A DNA stretch of 5,794 nt from Spirochaetales bacterium (GCA_007121695.1 SKKC01000064.1:1-5794); one strand, 5' to 3'; shown: positions 1 to 5,327, counted from the stretch's first letter. The notes: a model not told the origin generated them from the letters alone. A program made the numbers and translations.

Positions 1-155
1 AGCGCGTCGGGGTGAGCGTCTATGCGGGCAACATTCATTGCAGCCCAGTTGAGCAGAAAGGTGTGCGCGATTCCTCGCACAAGGTCTACTCCGGCGAGCA
101 CGAACAGTACATTCCGCGATACACGAACAGCCCGCTCGAGTCCTGTATTTTCCAT
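1..155 (-). CDS. Hypothetical membrane protein, N-terminal part (runs off the left edge)
   Basis: Reading leftward from an ATG at 155-153, the frame stays open to the window edge and gives 51 complete codons. The product begins MENTGLERAVRVSRN and continues with an apolar stretch (VLFVLAGVDLV, about residues 16-26). A second apolar stretch follows (HTFLLNWAAMNVA, about 31-43), so a small integral membrane protein is likely. A GGAGG Shine-Dalgarno sequence at 164-160 sits four bases before the ATG and supports this start. The gene is divergent from the TetR-type regulator at 271, and the TGTTAC/GTAACA palindrome at 173-188 lies just upstream of its start. This is the usual layout for a target repressed by the neighbouring TetR protein. 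I do not recognise the family, and most of the protein is outside the window. That it is a real gene is well supported; its function is unknown. Confidence 0.68.
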   Translation of the reverse strand, partial: MENTGLERAVRVSRNVLFVLAGVDLVRGIAHTFLLNWAAMNVARIDAHPDA

Positions 156-159
156 GTGG

Positions 160-164
160 CCTCC
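160..164 (-). promoter_or_regulatory. Ribosome binding site of the leftward membrane-protein gene
   Basis: On the minus strand GGAGG is followed by four bases (CCAC) and then ATG. It is a near-perfect Shine-Dalgarno core and fixes the start at 155. Confidence 0.65.
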
Positions 165-172
165 ACAAAATA

Positions 173-188
173 TGTTACACTCGTAACA
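173..188. promoter_or_regulatory. Palindromic operator candidate TGTTAC-N4-GTAACA
   Basis: The sequence TGTTACACTCGTAACA has two perfect six-base arms around a four-base centre. It lies between two divergent genes, 18 bases upstream of the leftward start and 82 bases upstream of the TetR start. It would overlap any promoter placed close to the leftward gene. TetR-family dimers bind palindromes of about this size, so the adjacent regulator (271-783) is the natural candidate. The GTAAC half-site recurs four times at 3356-3394. The half-site offset is 9 bases here but 11-12 there, so binding by one protein is inferred only. Confidence 0.6.
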
Positions 189-197
189 GGTGCTGCT

Positions 198-223
198 GCA
201 GGATAGGCTTCCTGCTGACAGGA
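198..223. repeat. CAGGA/TCCTG inverted-repeat cluster in the TetR upstream region
   Basis: GCAGGA (198-203) and TCCTGC (210-215) form a perfect six-base inverted repeat with a six-base loop. The TCCTG arm at 210-214 also pairs with a second CAGGA at 219-223 across four bases. The three copies are 11 and 9 bases apart. They could be a second operator, for example for autoregulation of the 271-783 regulator. They could also form two mutually exclusive hairpins if transcribed. No T-run follows, so this is not a rho-independent terminator. Confidence 0.35.
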
Positions 224-270
224 CGCAATCTATTTCGGGAAACTGAGACAGGTGCGGTGGAGATTGTATC

Positions 271-783
271 GTGAACAGGCAAGAGCAAGTCGAGGAAAGC
301 CGGAAACGCATCGAGGAAGGGTTTCTCGCGTCTGCGAGGAAGACCGGATACAGCGCGCTTACGAACACCGGGATCGTACATGCAGCCGGGGTGTCGCGCA
401 TGACTTTCTACCGGCACTTCGGGAACAAGCGAGACGTTCTGTTGTCGCTGCTCGAACGACTCTCGTCCAATATGCAATCAGGAGCGGCGCATACGGTGTC
501 GGGGTTATTGGCCCGACGGTTTGAATTCCTTCAAGCCAACCGGAATCTGCAGTTCCTTCTCGTTGATCCCGAGGCACGGGAGGTGTTCCGGGATTTCAGG
601 TGGAAGCAGGTGTCAGAGTTTTTTCCCGGGTACAACGACGGCGAGGATCAGTACCGCCGCGCCTTTGTGCTCGCCGGACTCGACGCCTTGACCATGAGGT
701 GGCTTGAAACCGGCATGCGTGAACCGATGGACGAGATGGTAGCGCTCGCGCTGCAACTGGTAGGCACCAGTAGAACCGAATAG
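271..783 (+). CDS. TetR/AcrR-family transcriptional regulator (short, GTG start)
   Basis: The product has 170 residues. The N-terminal TetR DNA-binding domain spans about residues 8-55, with the helix-turn-helix at about 28-49 (SALTNTGIVHAAGVSRMTFY) followed by the diagnostic HFGNKRDVLLSLL. The C-terminal ligand-binding and dimerisation part is divergent and gives no ligand clue. The protein is shorter than the usual 190-220 residues, but it ends in a normal amphipathic helix and shows no sign of truncation. The start is GTG at 271, with GGTGGAG at 256-262 as ribosome binding site. The gene is divergent from the membrane-protein gene at 155 and converges on the methyltransferase gene, four bases away. 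TetR proteins normally repress a divergent neighbour and themselves, and the palindrome at 173-188 is the likely site. The family call is firm; the target is inferred. Confidence 0.88.
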   Translation: MNRQEQVEESRKRIEEGFLASARKTGYSALTNTGIVHAAGVSRMTFYRHFGNKRDVLLSLLERLSSNMQSGAAHTVSGLLARRFEFLQANRNLQFLLVDPEAREVFRDFRWKQVSEFFPGYNDGEDQYRRAFVLAGLDALTMRWLETGMREPMDEMVALALQLVGTSRTE

Positions 784-787
784 CGTC

Positions 788-2062
788 TCACGCGGCCCCG
801 GTGCCACCTCCGAATACCCACATGCGTCGCGACCGAAAATCGATTTTGACTCGCTGCTGCAGTCGCTCAGTTCCCTTGGTCTCAAAGTCCTCGTAGAACA
901 GAAGCGTAAGCTTGCCCGATTGCTTGTGTATCTTGAATCGGTCGACGTCGTCGAGTTCGCCGTAGAAAAGGCGCCCGAGTTCAATGTAGAGCTGCAAAAC
1001 CAGGGGCAGGCGGGGGCGGTCTTCCTGTGTCACGTAGAGTGCCTGCTCGTCGAGCAGGCCGCCACCGTAGCCTTCGCAGGCACGCTCAATCTGATCCGGT
1101 TGCCCCACCAATCGTAGCTCCTGCAGCGACAGCTCTACCGCCGTGCGAAAGGATCCGAAGTGTGCGCGGATCGCCCGCTGTGTCGAGGCATCAAAATCCG
1201 ACGCTTTCGGTCTATGCCTGAAATGTGCAAGTGCAATGGTTTTAAGCATGCGGTTGCGAATGCGCTCGAGCTGCGCCTGCCATGCCTGCTCGCCGATTGT
1301 CGCGATCAGCGCCGAGCAGAACTCACGAGCTCGTATGCCGTACGAAGCAAAAGTCGCGACATCCGGGGAATCGGCTTCTGTCGGCACGAGCCCGTAGCGA
1401 AGAAGGTGCCGACCGACAGCCGCTGCAGCGTCGGGGTTCTCGGCTCGGATGCGTTCGAACTCGACCCGTCGCTTCGCCACGCGCTCGGGGTGCTCGAGGC
1501 TCTGCAAAAGCAGATCAGAGCCGGTATCGGGTTCGTAGTCGAGGTAGGCCTGTTCGAGCTGCGCATCGCGAAACACCAGAACGTGCGCGGGATCGACCGG
1601 CACGCACTGCACGCCGAGGGTGCGGTCCACGAACGAGATGAGTTCATCATCATCAAAATACTTCTGAAAGGTCCCTCGACCGGTGCGAAAGCCGTCGCGC
1701 CAGGGTGTTACTGTTTCTGCGGTGCGGTCGGCAGTACCGAGCACTCGTACGGCAAGCACTCCGCGTGTGAGGCTCCACGCGGCGCGCAGGGCACGGGCGC
1801 GTTCTGTCGGGTCATCTATGACGTTCAGAACATAGCCGAGGTTAATGATGTCCGCTTCACAGCGTTCGGCGTGCGGTCTGTGATTCGGATCCCAGCCTGC
1901 CGCGTGAAAGCCGAGCGCGGTAAGTCCCGCAACGTCGTCGCCGCGACCGCATCCGTAGTCAAAGAAGGTCCGCTCGCGGGTCAGAAGTCCGCGATCGAGC
2001 AGGTGTCTGACCGACCGCGAAAAACCGTCCCGACTGATTGCCGTTCGAGCCGAAGAGTGCAT
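788..2062 (-). CDS. DNA phosphorothioation-associated putative methyltransferase (orphan)
   Basis: The product has 424 residues from the ATG at 2062-2060. The N-terminal part is a SAM-dependent methyltransferase fold. Motif I is FFDYGCGRGDD (about 33-43), an acidic residue follows strand 2 in GWDPN (56-60), and ADIINLGYVLNVIDDP (70-85) is the stretch typical of this family. The C-terminal half holds LPLVLQLYIELGRLFYGEL, then a K-L-H/IHK-like segment and VKIDFRSRRMWVF, which match my memory of the family catalogued as the dnd-related methyltransferase. Members accompany dnd genes, but their substrate is not established. None of dndA-E or dndFGH is in this window, so the copy looks solitary, or its partners lie elsewhere. 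The frame is open upstream to 2419, but that part is low-complexity Arg/Ser shadow sequence of the opposite gene, and family members begin at SARTAISRDGFSR. No Shine-Dalgarno sequence precedes the start. Confidence 0.8.
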   Translation of the reverse strand: MHSSARTAISRDGFSRSVRHLLDRGLLTRERTFFDYGCGRGDDVAGLTALGFHAAGWDPNHRPHAERCEADIINLGYVLNVIDDPTERARALRAAWSLTRGVLAVRVLGTADRTAETVTPWRDGFRTGRGTFQKYFDDDELISFVDRTLGVQCVPVDPAHVLVFRDAQLEQAYLDYEPDTGSDLLLQSLEHPERVAKRRVEFERIRAENPDAAAAVGRHLLRYGLVPTEADSPDVATFASYGIRAREFCSALIATIGEQAWQAQLERIRNRMLKTIALAHFRHRPKASDFDASTQRAIRAHFGSFRTAVELSLQELRLVGQPDQIERACEGYGGGLLDEQALYVTQEDRPRLPLVLQLYIELGRLFYGELDDVDRFKIHKQSGKLTLLFYEDFETKGTERLQQRVKIDFRSRRMWVFGGGTGAA

Positions 2063-2069
2063 GGGTGAG

Positions 2070-2079
2070 AGTATATACT
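2070..2079 (-). promoter_or_regulatory. -10-like element for a probable leaderless transcript of the methyltransferase gene
   Basis: AGTATATACT is a perfect palindrome. On the minus strand its TATACT matches the bacterial -10 consensus at five of six positions and ends seven bases before the ATG. Transcription would then begin at or next to the A of the start codon. No purine-rich ribosome site exists in those seven bases (CTCACCC). No good -35 box is visible at the usual distance. Because the element is palindromic it could in principle also serve the rightward gene, but no -35 supports that. Confidence 0.4.
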
Positions 2080-2147
2080 GGCGAGGTGTAACAGGCGCTC
2101 CGATGTGTGCTTTTCCGAACACCATCTTTGCGGTAGTGTTGTGTGTA

Positions 2148-2684
2148 ATGAATACCAGGATCCGAGTCGGTCGTGTCGTATTTCTTTTCCTTGTCACGCT
2201 GCTGTCCAGCAGTCTTTCTGCGCAGTCCCTTCCCGATGTCTCGACCCGCTCGGCGGCGGGCGACCGTGGTGGTCTGCGTGATTTTCTGTCCGGTACGGGC
2301 ACGACGCTCGTCGCTCTGAACCTCGCGCGCACGCAGGAAAACGGCGAAGAGCAGCTTGAACGCGTGCTCGATACGCACACTCGCCTGGAACGGCTCGGGG
2401 TCACCCGAACGCAACCCATACTCCATATTAACGTGATCGCTGGTGCCCCGCGTCTGGTTCACGGCCTGATTCGCCGGGGTCTCGCCGGTGAGTATCGCGA
2501 CCCGGTGCAGAGCGAACAGATCATTGTGCTTTTTGTGGATGATGTAGATGAGTTTGCCCGCGAGGTCGGTGTGCCGGTTACAACGGACCCGGCGTGGCTC
2601 GCGGTGCGACCGGACGGACGGGTAGTCTGGTGGGAACGCGACACCGGCCCGGCAACAGCCGATCGGCTTCGTGAGCGGTTGTAA
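2148..2684 (+). CDS. Exported thioredoxin-like protein without cysteines
   Basis: The product has 178 residues from the ATG at 2148. Residues 1-25 form a Sec signal peptide: Arg-rich start MNTRIRVGR, apolar core VVFLFLVTLL, and likely cleavage after SLSA. The mature protein resembles YtfJ or thioredoxin-like folds. It has a strand TLVALNL, a strand-helix unit around ILHINVIAG, an IIVLFVDD strand, a probable cis-proline region TTDPAWLAVRPDGRVVWW, and a final helix. There is no cysteine at all, so it cannot be a thiol-disulfide oxidoreductase; a binding or structural role is more likely. In-frame ATGs exist at 2061 and 2103, but they would bury the signal peptide behind extra residues. None of the three starts has a clear ribosome site. 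The gene is divergent from the methyltransferase and converges on the CIA30 gene 17 bases away. The fold call is tentative; the export call is good. Confidence 0.62.
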   Translation: MNTRIRVGRVVFLFLVTLLSSSLSAQSLPDVSTRSAAGDRGGLRDFLSGTGTTLVALNLARTQENGEEQLERVLDTHTRLERLGVTRTQPILHINVIAGAPRLVHGLIRRGLAGEYRDPVQSEQIIVLFVDDVDEFAREVGVPVTTDPAWLAVRPDGRVVWWERDTGPATADRLRERL

Positions 2685-2701
2685 CGCGTCCGACGCAGTC
2701 T

Positions 2702-3319
2702 CTACCTGTACAGCGCGATATGCCTGACCGCGATATCCGCCTCGAAGGCAACCGTACCCGCCACGATTGCGATCGACTGAAGGCGCCGAAGATCGGGCAT
2801 ATCGCGCCTGAGCGCGGACGAAGAGCGAAACGCGTCGAAAGGTATGCGTACCGTTCGCCACTCGGTGTCGACGGGTACCGGCGCGGCGTAGTACGACCAG
2901 GGCAGTCGATTTTGTGAGGTTCGCAGGTGAACAAAGTAGCTTCCCTCGCGTCCCCGAACCTCAAGCTCTACACCAGTAAACTCCCGCGCATCGAGGGTTT
3001 CGCTTCCCGCGACCAGCGGCAGCCGGGCCTGTATAAATCCGCCATTGTTCTCGAGTGAGACTACTCCTGCCATTCTCAGGAAGCTGTCTCCCGACTCCCG
3101 GGAGATACCGGCACGCATGTCCGATCGTCCCCCCATGACCCGGTCGGTAAAACCCTGCCAGGCCGTTCCGTAGGTCGATGTGCCACTCTGACTCGTAAAG
3201 TCATCGAGAATCAGCACAGCATCAGATGTTATATCAGCCATGAGGGTGGAGCCTCCCCAGAACAGGATTGTACACGCGATGATTCCGAGCGCAGGTACAC
3301 GGGACATGAGTTTTTCCAT
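2702..3319 (-). CDS. Exported CIA30-family protein (galactose-binding-like fold)
   Basis: The product has 205 residues. Residues 1-28 are a signal peptide, with apolar LGIIACTILFWGG and likely cleavage at STLMA before DITS. The rest is a single CIA30 domain (named for mitochondrial complex I intermediate-associated protein 30). It shows DDF at 39-41, then W-x-x-F-T-D-R-V-M-G-G-R-S-D (54-67), SLENNGGFIQAR (about 88-99), and FTGVELEVRGREGSYFVHLRT. Next come W-R-T-V-R-IPFDAF, and a closing strand that puts the domain at the C-terminus. Bacterial relatives are mostly uncharacterised, often exported, and probably bind a ligand or protein partner rather than catalyse. A second in-frame ATG at 3307 is possible; neither start has a strong Shine-Dalgarno sequence. 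Divergent transcription from the nitroreductase-like lipoprotein places its upstream region in the operator cluster at 3339-3395, so the two may share control. Confidence 0.8.
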   Translation of the reverse strand: MEKLMSRVPALGIIACTILFWGGSTLMADITSDAVLILDDFTSQSGTSTYGTAWQGFTDRVMGGRSDMRAGISRESGDSFLRMAGVVSLENNGGFIQARLPLVAGSETLDAREFTGVELEVRGREGSYFVHLRTSQNRLPWSYYAAPVPVDTEWRTVRIPFDAFRSSSALRRDMPDLRRLQSIAIVAGTVAFEADIAVRHIALYR

Positions 3320-3328
3320 TCCCGAAAG

Positions 3329-3334
3329 ATACTA
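3329..3334 (-). promoter_or_regulatory. Weak -10-like hexamer upstream of the CIA30 gene
   Basis: On the minus strand TAGTAT ends nine bases before the ATG at 3319. TTACAA (3359-3354) could act as a -35 at a long 19-base spacing. That -35 overlaps the first GTAAC half-site, so one repressor could silence both divergent genes. The leader would be only about three bases long. This is a weak match. Confidence 0.25.
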
Positions 3335-3338
3335 GGAA

Positions 3339-3352
3339 AACGTCTTGACGTT
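3339..3352. promoter_or_regulatory. Palindrome AACGTC-TT-GACGTT over the -35 box
   Basis: Two perfect six-base arms flank a two-base centre. The right arm covers the TTGACG -35 box of the rightward promoter. Its sequence is unrelated to the neighbouring GTAAC half-sites, so it may be the site of a second regulator, for example the TetR protein at 4660-5322. Confidence 0.4.
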
Positions 3353-3373
3353 ATTGTAACCATACAGTTACAT
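3345..3373 (+). promoter_or_regulatory. Sigma-70-type promoter of the nitroreductase-like lipoprotein gene
   Basis: TTGACG (3345-3350) matches the -35 consensus at five of six positions. It is separated by 17 bases from TTACAT (3368-3373), a weaker -10. Transcription would start near 3380, about 27 bases before the ATG at 3407. The spacer, the -10 and the start point are all overlapped by GTAAC half-sites, as expected for a tightly repressed promoter. Confidence 0.5.
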
Positions 3374-3395
3374 TAAATGTAACTTATTGGTAACA
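3355..3395. promoter_or_regulatory. Four-half-site GTAAC operator array
   Basis: Half-sites are GTAAC at 3356-3360, GTTAC (inverted) at 3367-3371, GTAAC at 3379-3383 and GTAAC at 3390-3394. Successive starts are 11, 12 and 11 bases apart, close to one helical turn. The first pair gives the palindrome TGTAACcatacaGTTACA. The middle pair gives AGTTACATTAAATGTAACT, perfect over eight-base arms around TAA. The third pair is a direct repeat. The array runs from the promoter spacer to just before the ribosome site. The same half-site forms the palindrome at 173-188. TetR-family binding is inferred. Confidence 0.6.
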
Positions 3396-3403
3396 AGAGG
3401 TGA
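3396..3403 (+). promoter_or_regulatory. Strong ribosome binding site for the lipoprotein gene
   Basis: AGAGGTGA lies three bases before the ATG at 3407, with its GAGG core six bases before it. This favours the 3407 start over the in-frame ATG at 3416. It begins directly after the last operator half-site. Confidence 0.6.
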
Positions 3404-3406
3404 CGT

Positions 3407-4558
3407 ATGAACAGGATGCGCAGGATTGTCATTATCTGTGCTGTTGGTATAGGGAGCTTCGCGCTCGTATTCGTGGGCTGTATGAGCACGCCCATCGATC
3501 CATGGGCCGAGCCGGCCGACGACATTCGGGTGGAGCTGGTCGAGTGGGCCCGGTTCGCGCAGAACGCGCACAACTATCAGTCCTGGCGGGTCGTGCTGGA
3601 CCCCGAGCGCGGTGATCGGATGTGGCTGTACACGGAGACCGAACGACTGTTGCCGGAGACCGACCCTCCGGCTCGGCAGGTAACGATTTCTCACGGTACG
3701 TTTCTCGCGGTAATGGAAGCGCGCGCAGCGCAACTGGGTTTCGAGGCGACAATCAATCTGTTCCCGCGCGGCGCATACGATCTGAATACGATCGGTGAAC
3801 TACCGGTTGCAGAGATCGTGGTGCGAGAGTCGCCGGGGTTCGCGTCGCCTGTAGCCGTTGCCGCGCAGGTTGACGCGATTACGCAGCCGACCATCAAATA
3901 CCGATATAGACCCGCCGACCTCGAAACGGGAATTCTGCAGGCCATCGAAGGCTGGTCCAGTCCCGAAGACGGTATCGAGGTACGAGTGGTAACCGATCTG
4001 ACCGACGTCGACTGGCTGAACGATCTGTCGCGTCAGGCGTACGAACTTGAAATGCGGAATCCTGCGACCCGGGATGAGACCTATACGAGTACACGAATGA
4101 CCCGCCGCGCCCGTCGCAGGACGCCGTACGGGCTCGCGTATACCGCGAACTTTCGCCCCGCGCTGTTACGTGTGGTGGAAATAAGCCAGGCGCTCTTTCC
4201 TCAGAACCAGGAAGCCTGGGCGCAGACGGGCATTGACCAGTTCAGCGAGTCGCTCGCCGACATCAACACCTACATTGTCATTACGAGCGACACGAACGAT
4301 CGTACGACGCAGGTACACACCGGTCGGATCCTGCAGGCGGTGTGGATGGATGTCCAGTCAGAGGGCCATGTAGTTCTGGCAAACTCGCAGGCGCTGCAGG
4401 AGTATCCGGAAATGAGCGAGCTGTACGCGAGGGTTCACGAACGACTTGCACCGCGCGGGGAGACCGTGCAAATGCTGCTCGCAATTGCCCGTCCTGCCGA
4501 GGGTCGGCACCTGCACAGTCCGCGCCTGCCGGTCGAAGCGCTGATTCACGAGCCCTGA
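3407..4558 (+). CDS. Acg-like nitroreductase-family lipoprotein (exported FMN-binding oxidoreductase)
   Basis: The product has 383 residues. The start MNRMRRIVIICAVG and core GSFALVFVGC form a lipoprotein signal with the lipidated cysteine at C25. R5-R6 followed by I-V-I also fits the minimal twin-arginine motif. The rest has the layout of the Acg (Rv2032-type) branch of flavin nitroreductases. ARFAQNAHNYQSWRV (48-62) corresponds to the usual A-P-S-x-H-N-x-Q-P-W flavin-binding stretch. DPPARQVTISHGTFL (86-100) matches D-P-x-x-R-x-x-x-I-S-x-G. A late TGRILQAVWMDVQSEGHVV helix and a C-terminal ARPAEG...SPRLPVEALI match the family ending. Such proteins bind FMN; many have no known substrate. Length is normal and both half-domains are present. 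The gene follows the heavily decorated promoter at 3345-3373 and is probably tightly repressed. Retention of enzyme activity is not proven; the P of the usual QPW is S here (QSW). Confidence 0.78.
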   Translation: MNRMRRIVIICAVGIGSFALVFVGCMSTPIDPWAEPADDIRVELVEWARFAQNAHNYQSWRVVLDPERGDRMWLYTETERLLPETDPPARQVTISHGTFLAVMEARAAQLGFEATINLFPRGAYDLNTIGELPVAEIVVRESPGFASPVAVAAQVDAITQPTIKYRYRPADLETGILQAIEGWSSPEDGIEVRVVTDLTDVDWLNDLSRQAYELEMRNPATRDETYTSTRMTRRARRRTPYGLAYTANFRPALLRVVEISQALFPQNQEAWAQTGIDQFSESLADINTYIVITSDTNDRTTQVHTGRILQAVWMDVQSEGHVVLANSQALQEYPEMSELYARVHERLAPRGETVQMLLAIARPAEGRHLHSPRLPVEALIHEP

Positions 4559-4647
4559 GACAAAAACACCAGGGTGGCGGACAGAAACTGTTGGGCGGCG
4601 TACCCACCGGAACAGGGGTGCGCTGTACTTCGAGCTGCACCATCCGC

Positions 4648-4653
4648 TACACT
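4648..4653 (+). promoter_or_regulatory. -10-like hexamer directly before the second TetR gene
   Basis: TACACT matches the -10 consensus at four of six positions and ends six bases before the ATG at 4660, where no Shine-Dalgarno sequence exists. It could give a leaderless transcript. A -35 is not convincing. The rest of the 4559-4659 gap holds only imperfect stems (GGTGG/CCACC with ACAG/CTGT inside) and no T-run terminator, so read-through from the lipoprotein gene is also possible. Confidence 0.3.
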
Positions 4654-4659
4654 TTCGTC

Positions 4660-5322
4660 ATGGACACGCACAATGAGCACGCGAGCGCTTCGTCCGCTCG
4701 CGTGCGTCGCGACCGGCAGGCGACCGAACAGCGCCTGATCGAGGCAACGATTCAGCTTATCCGTGAACACGGTTTCGACGGAGTGGGAATTAACGCGATC
4801 GCCGAAACCGCTGGGGTCAGCAAGGTGCTTATCTATCGCTATTTCGGTGATATGGCAGGTCTGCTTCGGGCCGTCGCAGAATCTATTCGGGTAATTGACC
4901 CGGACCTGGCGCGTGGGGTGCGTGAATCCGCACCCGCGGATGCGACACCCGGAACGCTGGTTGCTAGAACGACCCATGTACTTCGCGGCATGCTGGCAGA
5001 CAATGAGTTCATGCGGAATGTCCTGGTCTGGGAACTCTCGCAGGATAACGAGCTTACCACAGCGCTCGCCGAAAGCCGCGAGCGCATTGGTCTGGAGCAG
5101 ACCAGACAGTTCACCGCCGTGCTGAAAGAACGACGCCCCGATGAAACCCTCGATACCGAGGCTCTCTTCGCATTGCTGACCGCTGGCGTCTTCTATCTGT
5201 CCCTCCGCTCAGAGCGCTGCCGTGTGTTTAACGGCGTCGATCTGCAAAGCGAGCAGGGATGGAACCGCATTGCAGGCGTGGTGCAGGATCTGCTTGACCG
5301 GGAACCGAAATCAGTGGATTAA
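4660..5322 (+). CDS. TetR/AcrR-family transcriptional regulator
   Basis: The product has 220 residues, a typical TetR length. After a Ser/Arg-rich lead (1-19) the TetR N-terminal domain runs over about residues 22-70: RLIEATIQLIREHGFDGVGI, then the helix-turn-helix INAIAETAGVSKVLIYRYFGD (44-64). The C-terminal part (about 85-220) is helical and resembles the common TetR C-terminal dimerisation domains (TLVARTTHVLRGMLADNEFMRNVLVWEL). Its ligand cannot be read from sequence. The frame is open upstream to 4342, but that extension overlaps the lipoprotein gene and is not TetR-like, so the ATG at 4660 is chosen. The dehydrogenase gene begins 13 bases after the stop, so the two are probably co-transcribed. 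Likely roles are autoregulation and control of the dehydrogenase, and possibly of the upstream lipoprotein gene. Confidence 0.87.
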   Translation: MDTHNEHASASSARVRRDRQATEQRLIEATIQLIREHGFDGVGINAIAETAGVSKVLIYRYFGDMAGLLRAVAESIRVIDPDLARGVRESAPADATPGTLVARTTHVLRGMLADNEFMRNVLVWELSQDNELTTALAESRERIGLEQTRQFTAVLKERRPDETLDTEALFALLTAGVFYLSLRSERCRVFNGVDLQSEQGWNRIAGVVQDLLDREPKSVD

Positions 5323-5327
5323 AAGGA
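5323..5327 (+). promoter_or_regulatory. Ribosome binding site of the dehydrogenase gene
   Basis: AAGGA begins immediately after the TetR stop codon and lies eight bases before the ATG at 5336. It favours 5336 over the in-frame ATG at 5327, which overlaps it. Confidence 0.6.

Noticed and set aside
12..206. Rightward open frame of 64 codons at the left end
   Set aside because: It lies antisense to the leftward membrane-protein gene, which has a strong ribosome site and a plausible membrane topology; the rightward frame has neither.
1160..2068. Long rightward open frame of 302 codons
   Set aside because: It is entirely antisense to the methyltransferase gene, whose motifs are clear; the product has no recognisable domain and looks like a codon-bias shadow.
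2087..2093. Single TGTAACA half-site between the methyltransferase and thioredoxin-like genes
   Set aside because: It has no partner half-site at a plausible distance, and single GTAAC copies also occur by chance in coding sequence (for example near 2680 and 3680).
2063..2419. N-terminal extension of the methyltransferase frame
   Set aside because: The extra 119 residues are Arg/Ser-rich shadow of the opposite signal-peptide gene; the family's N-terminus matches the ATG at 2062.
2685..2701. Shared terminator between the two convergent exported-protein genes
   Set aside because: The 17-base gap has no stem with a T-run on either strand; the same holds for the 4-base gap at 784-787.
1959..2861. 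Leftward open frame of 300 codons
   Set aside because: It overlaps three better-supported genes in other frames, lacks any recognisable motif, and is Arg-rich throughout.
4572..4608. Possible hairpin terminator after the lipoprotein gene
   Set aside because: The stems are short and broken, and no run of T follows, so a rho-independent terminator is not supported.
4342..4659. Upstream extension of the second TetR frame
   Set aside because: It overlaps the lipoprotein gene by over 200 bases and encodes low-complexity Ala/Arg/Gly sequence; the TetR domain begins normally after the ATG at 4660.
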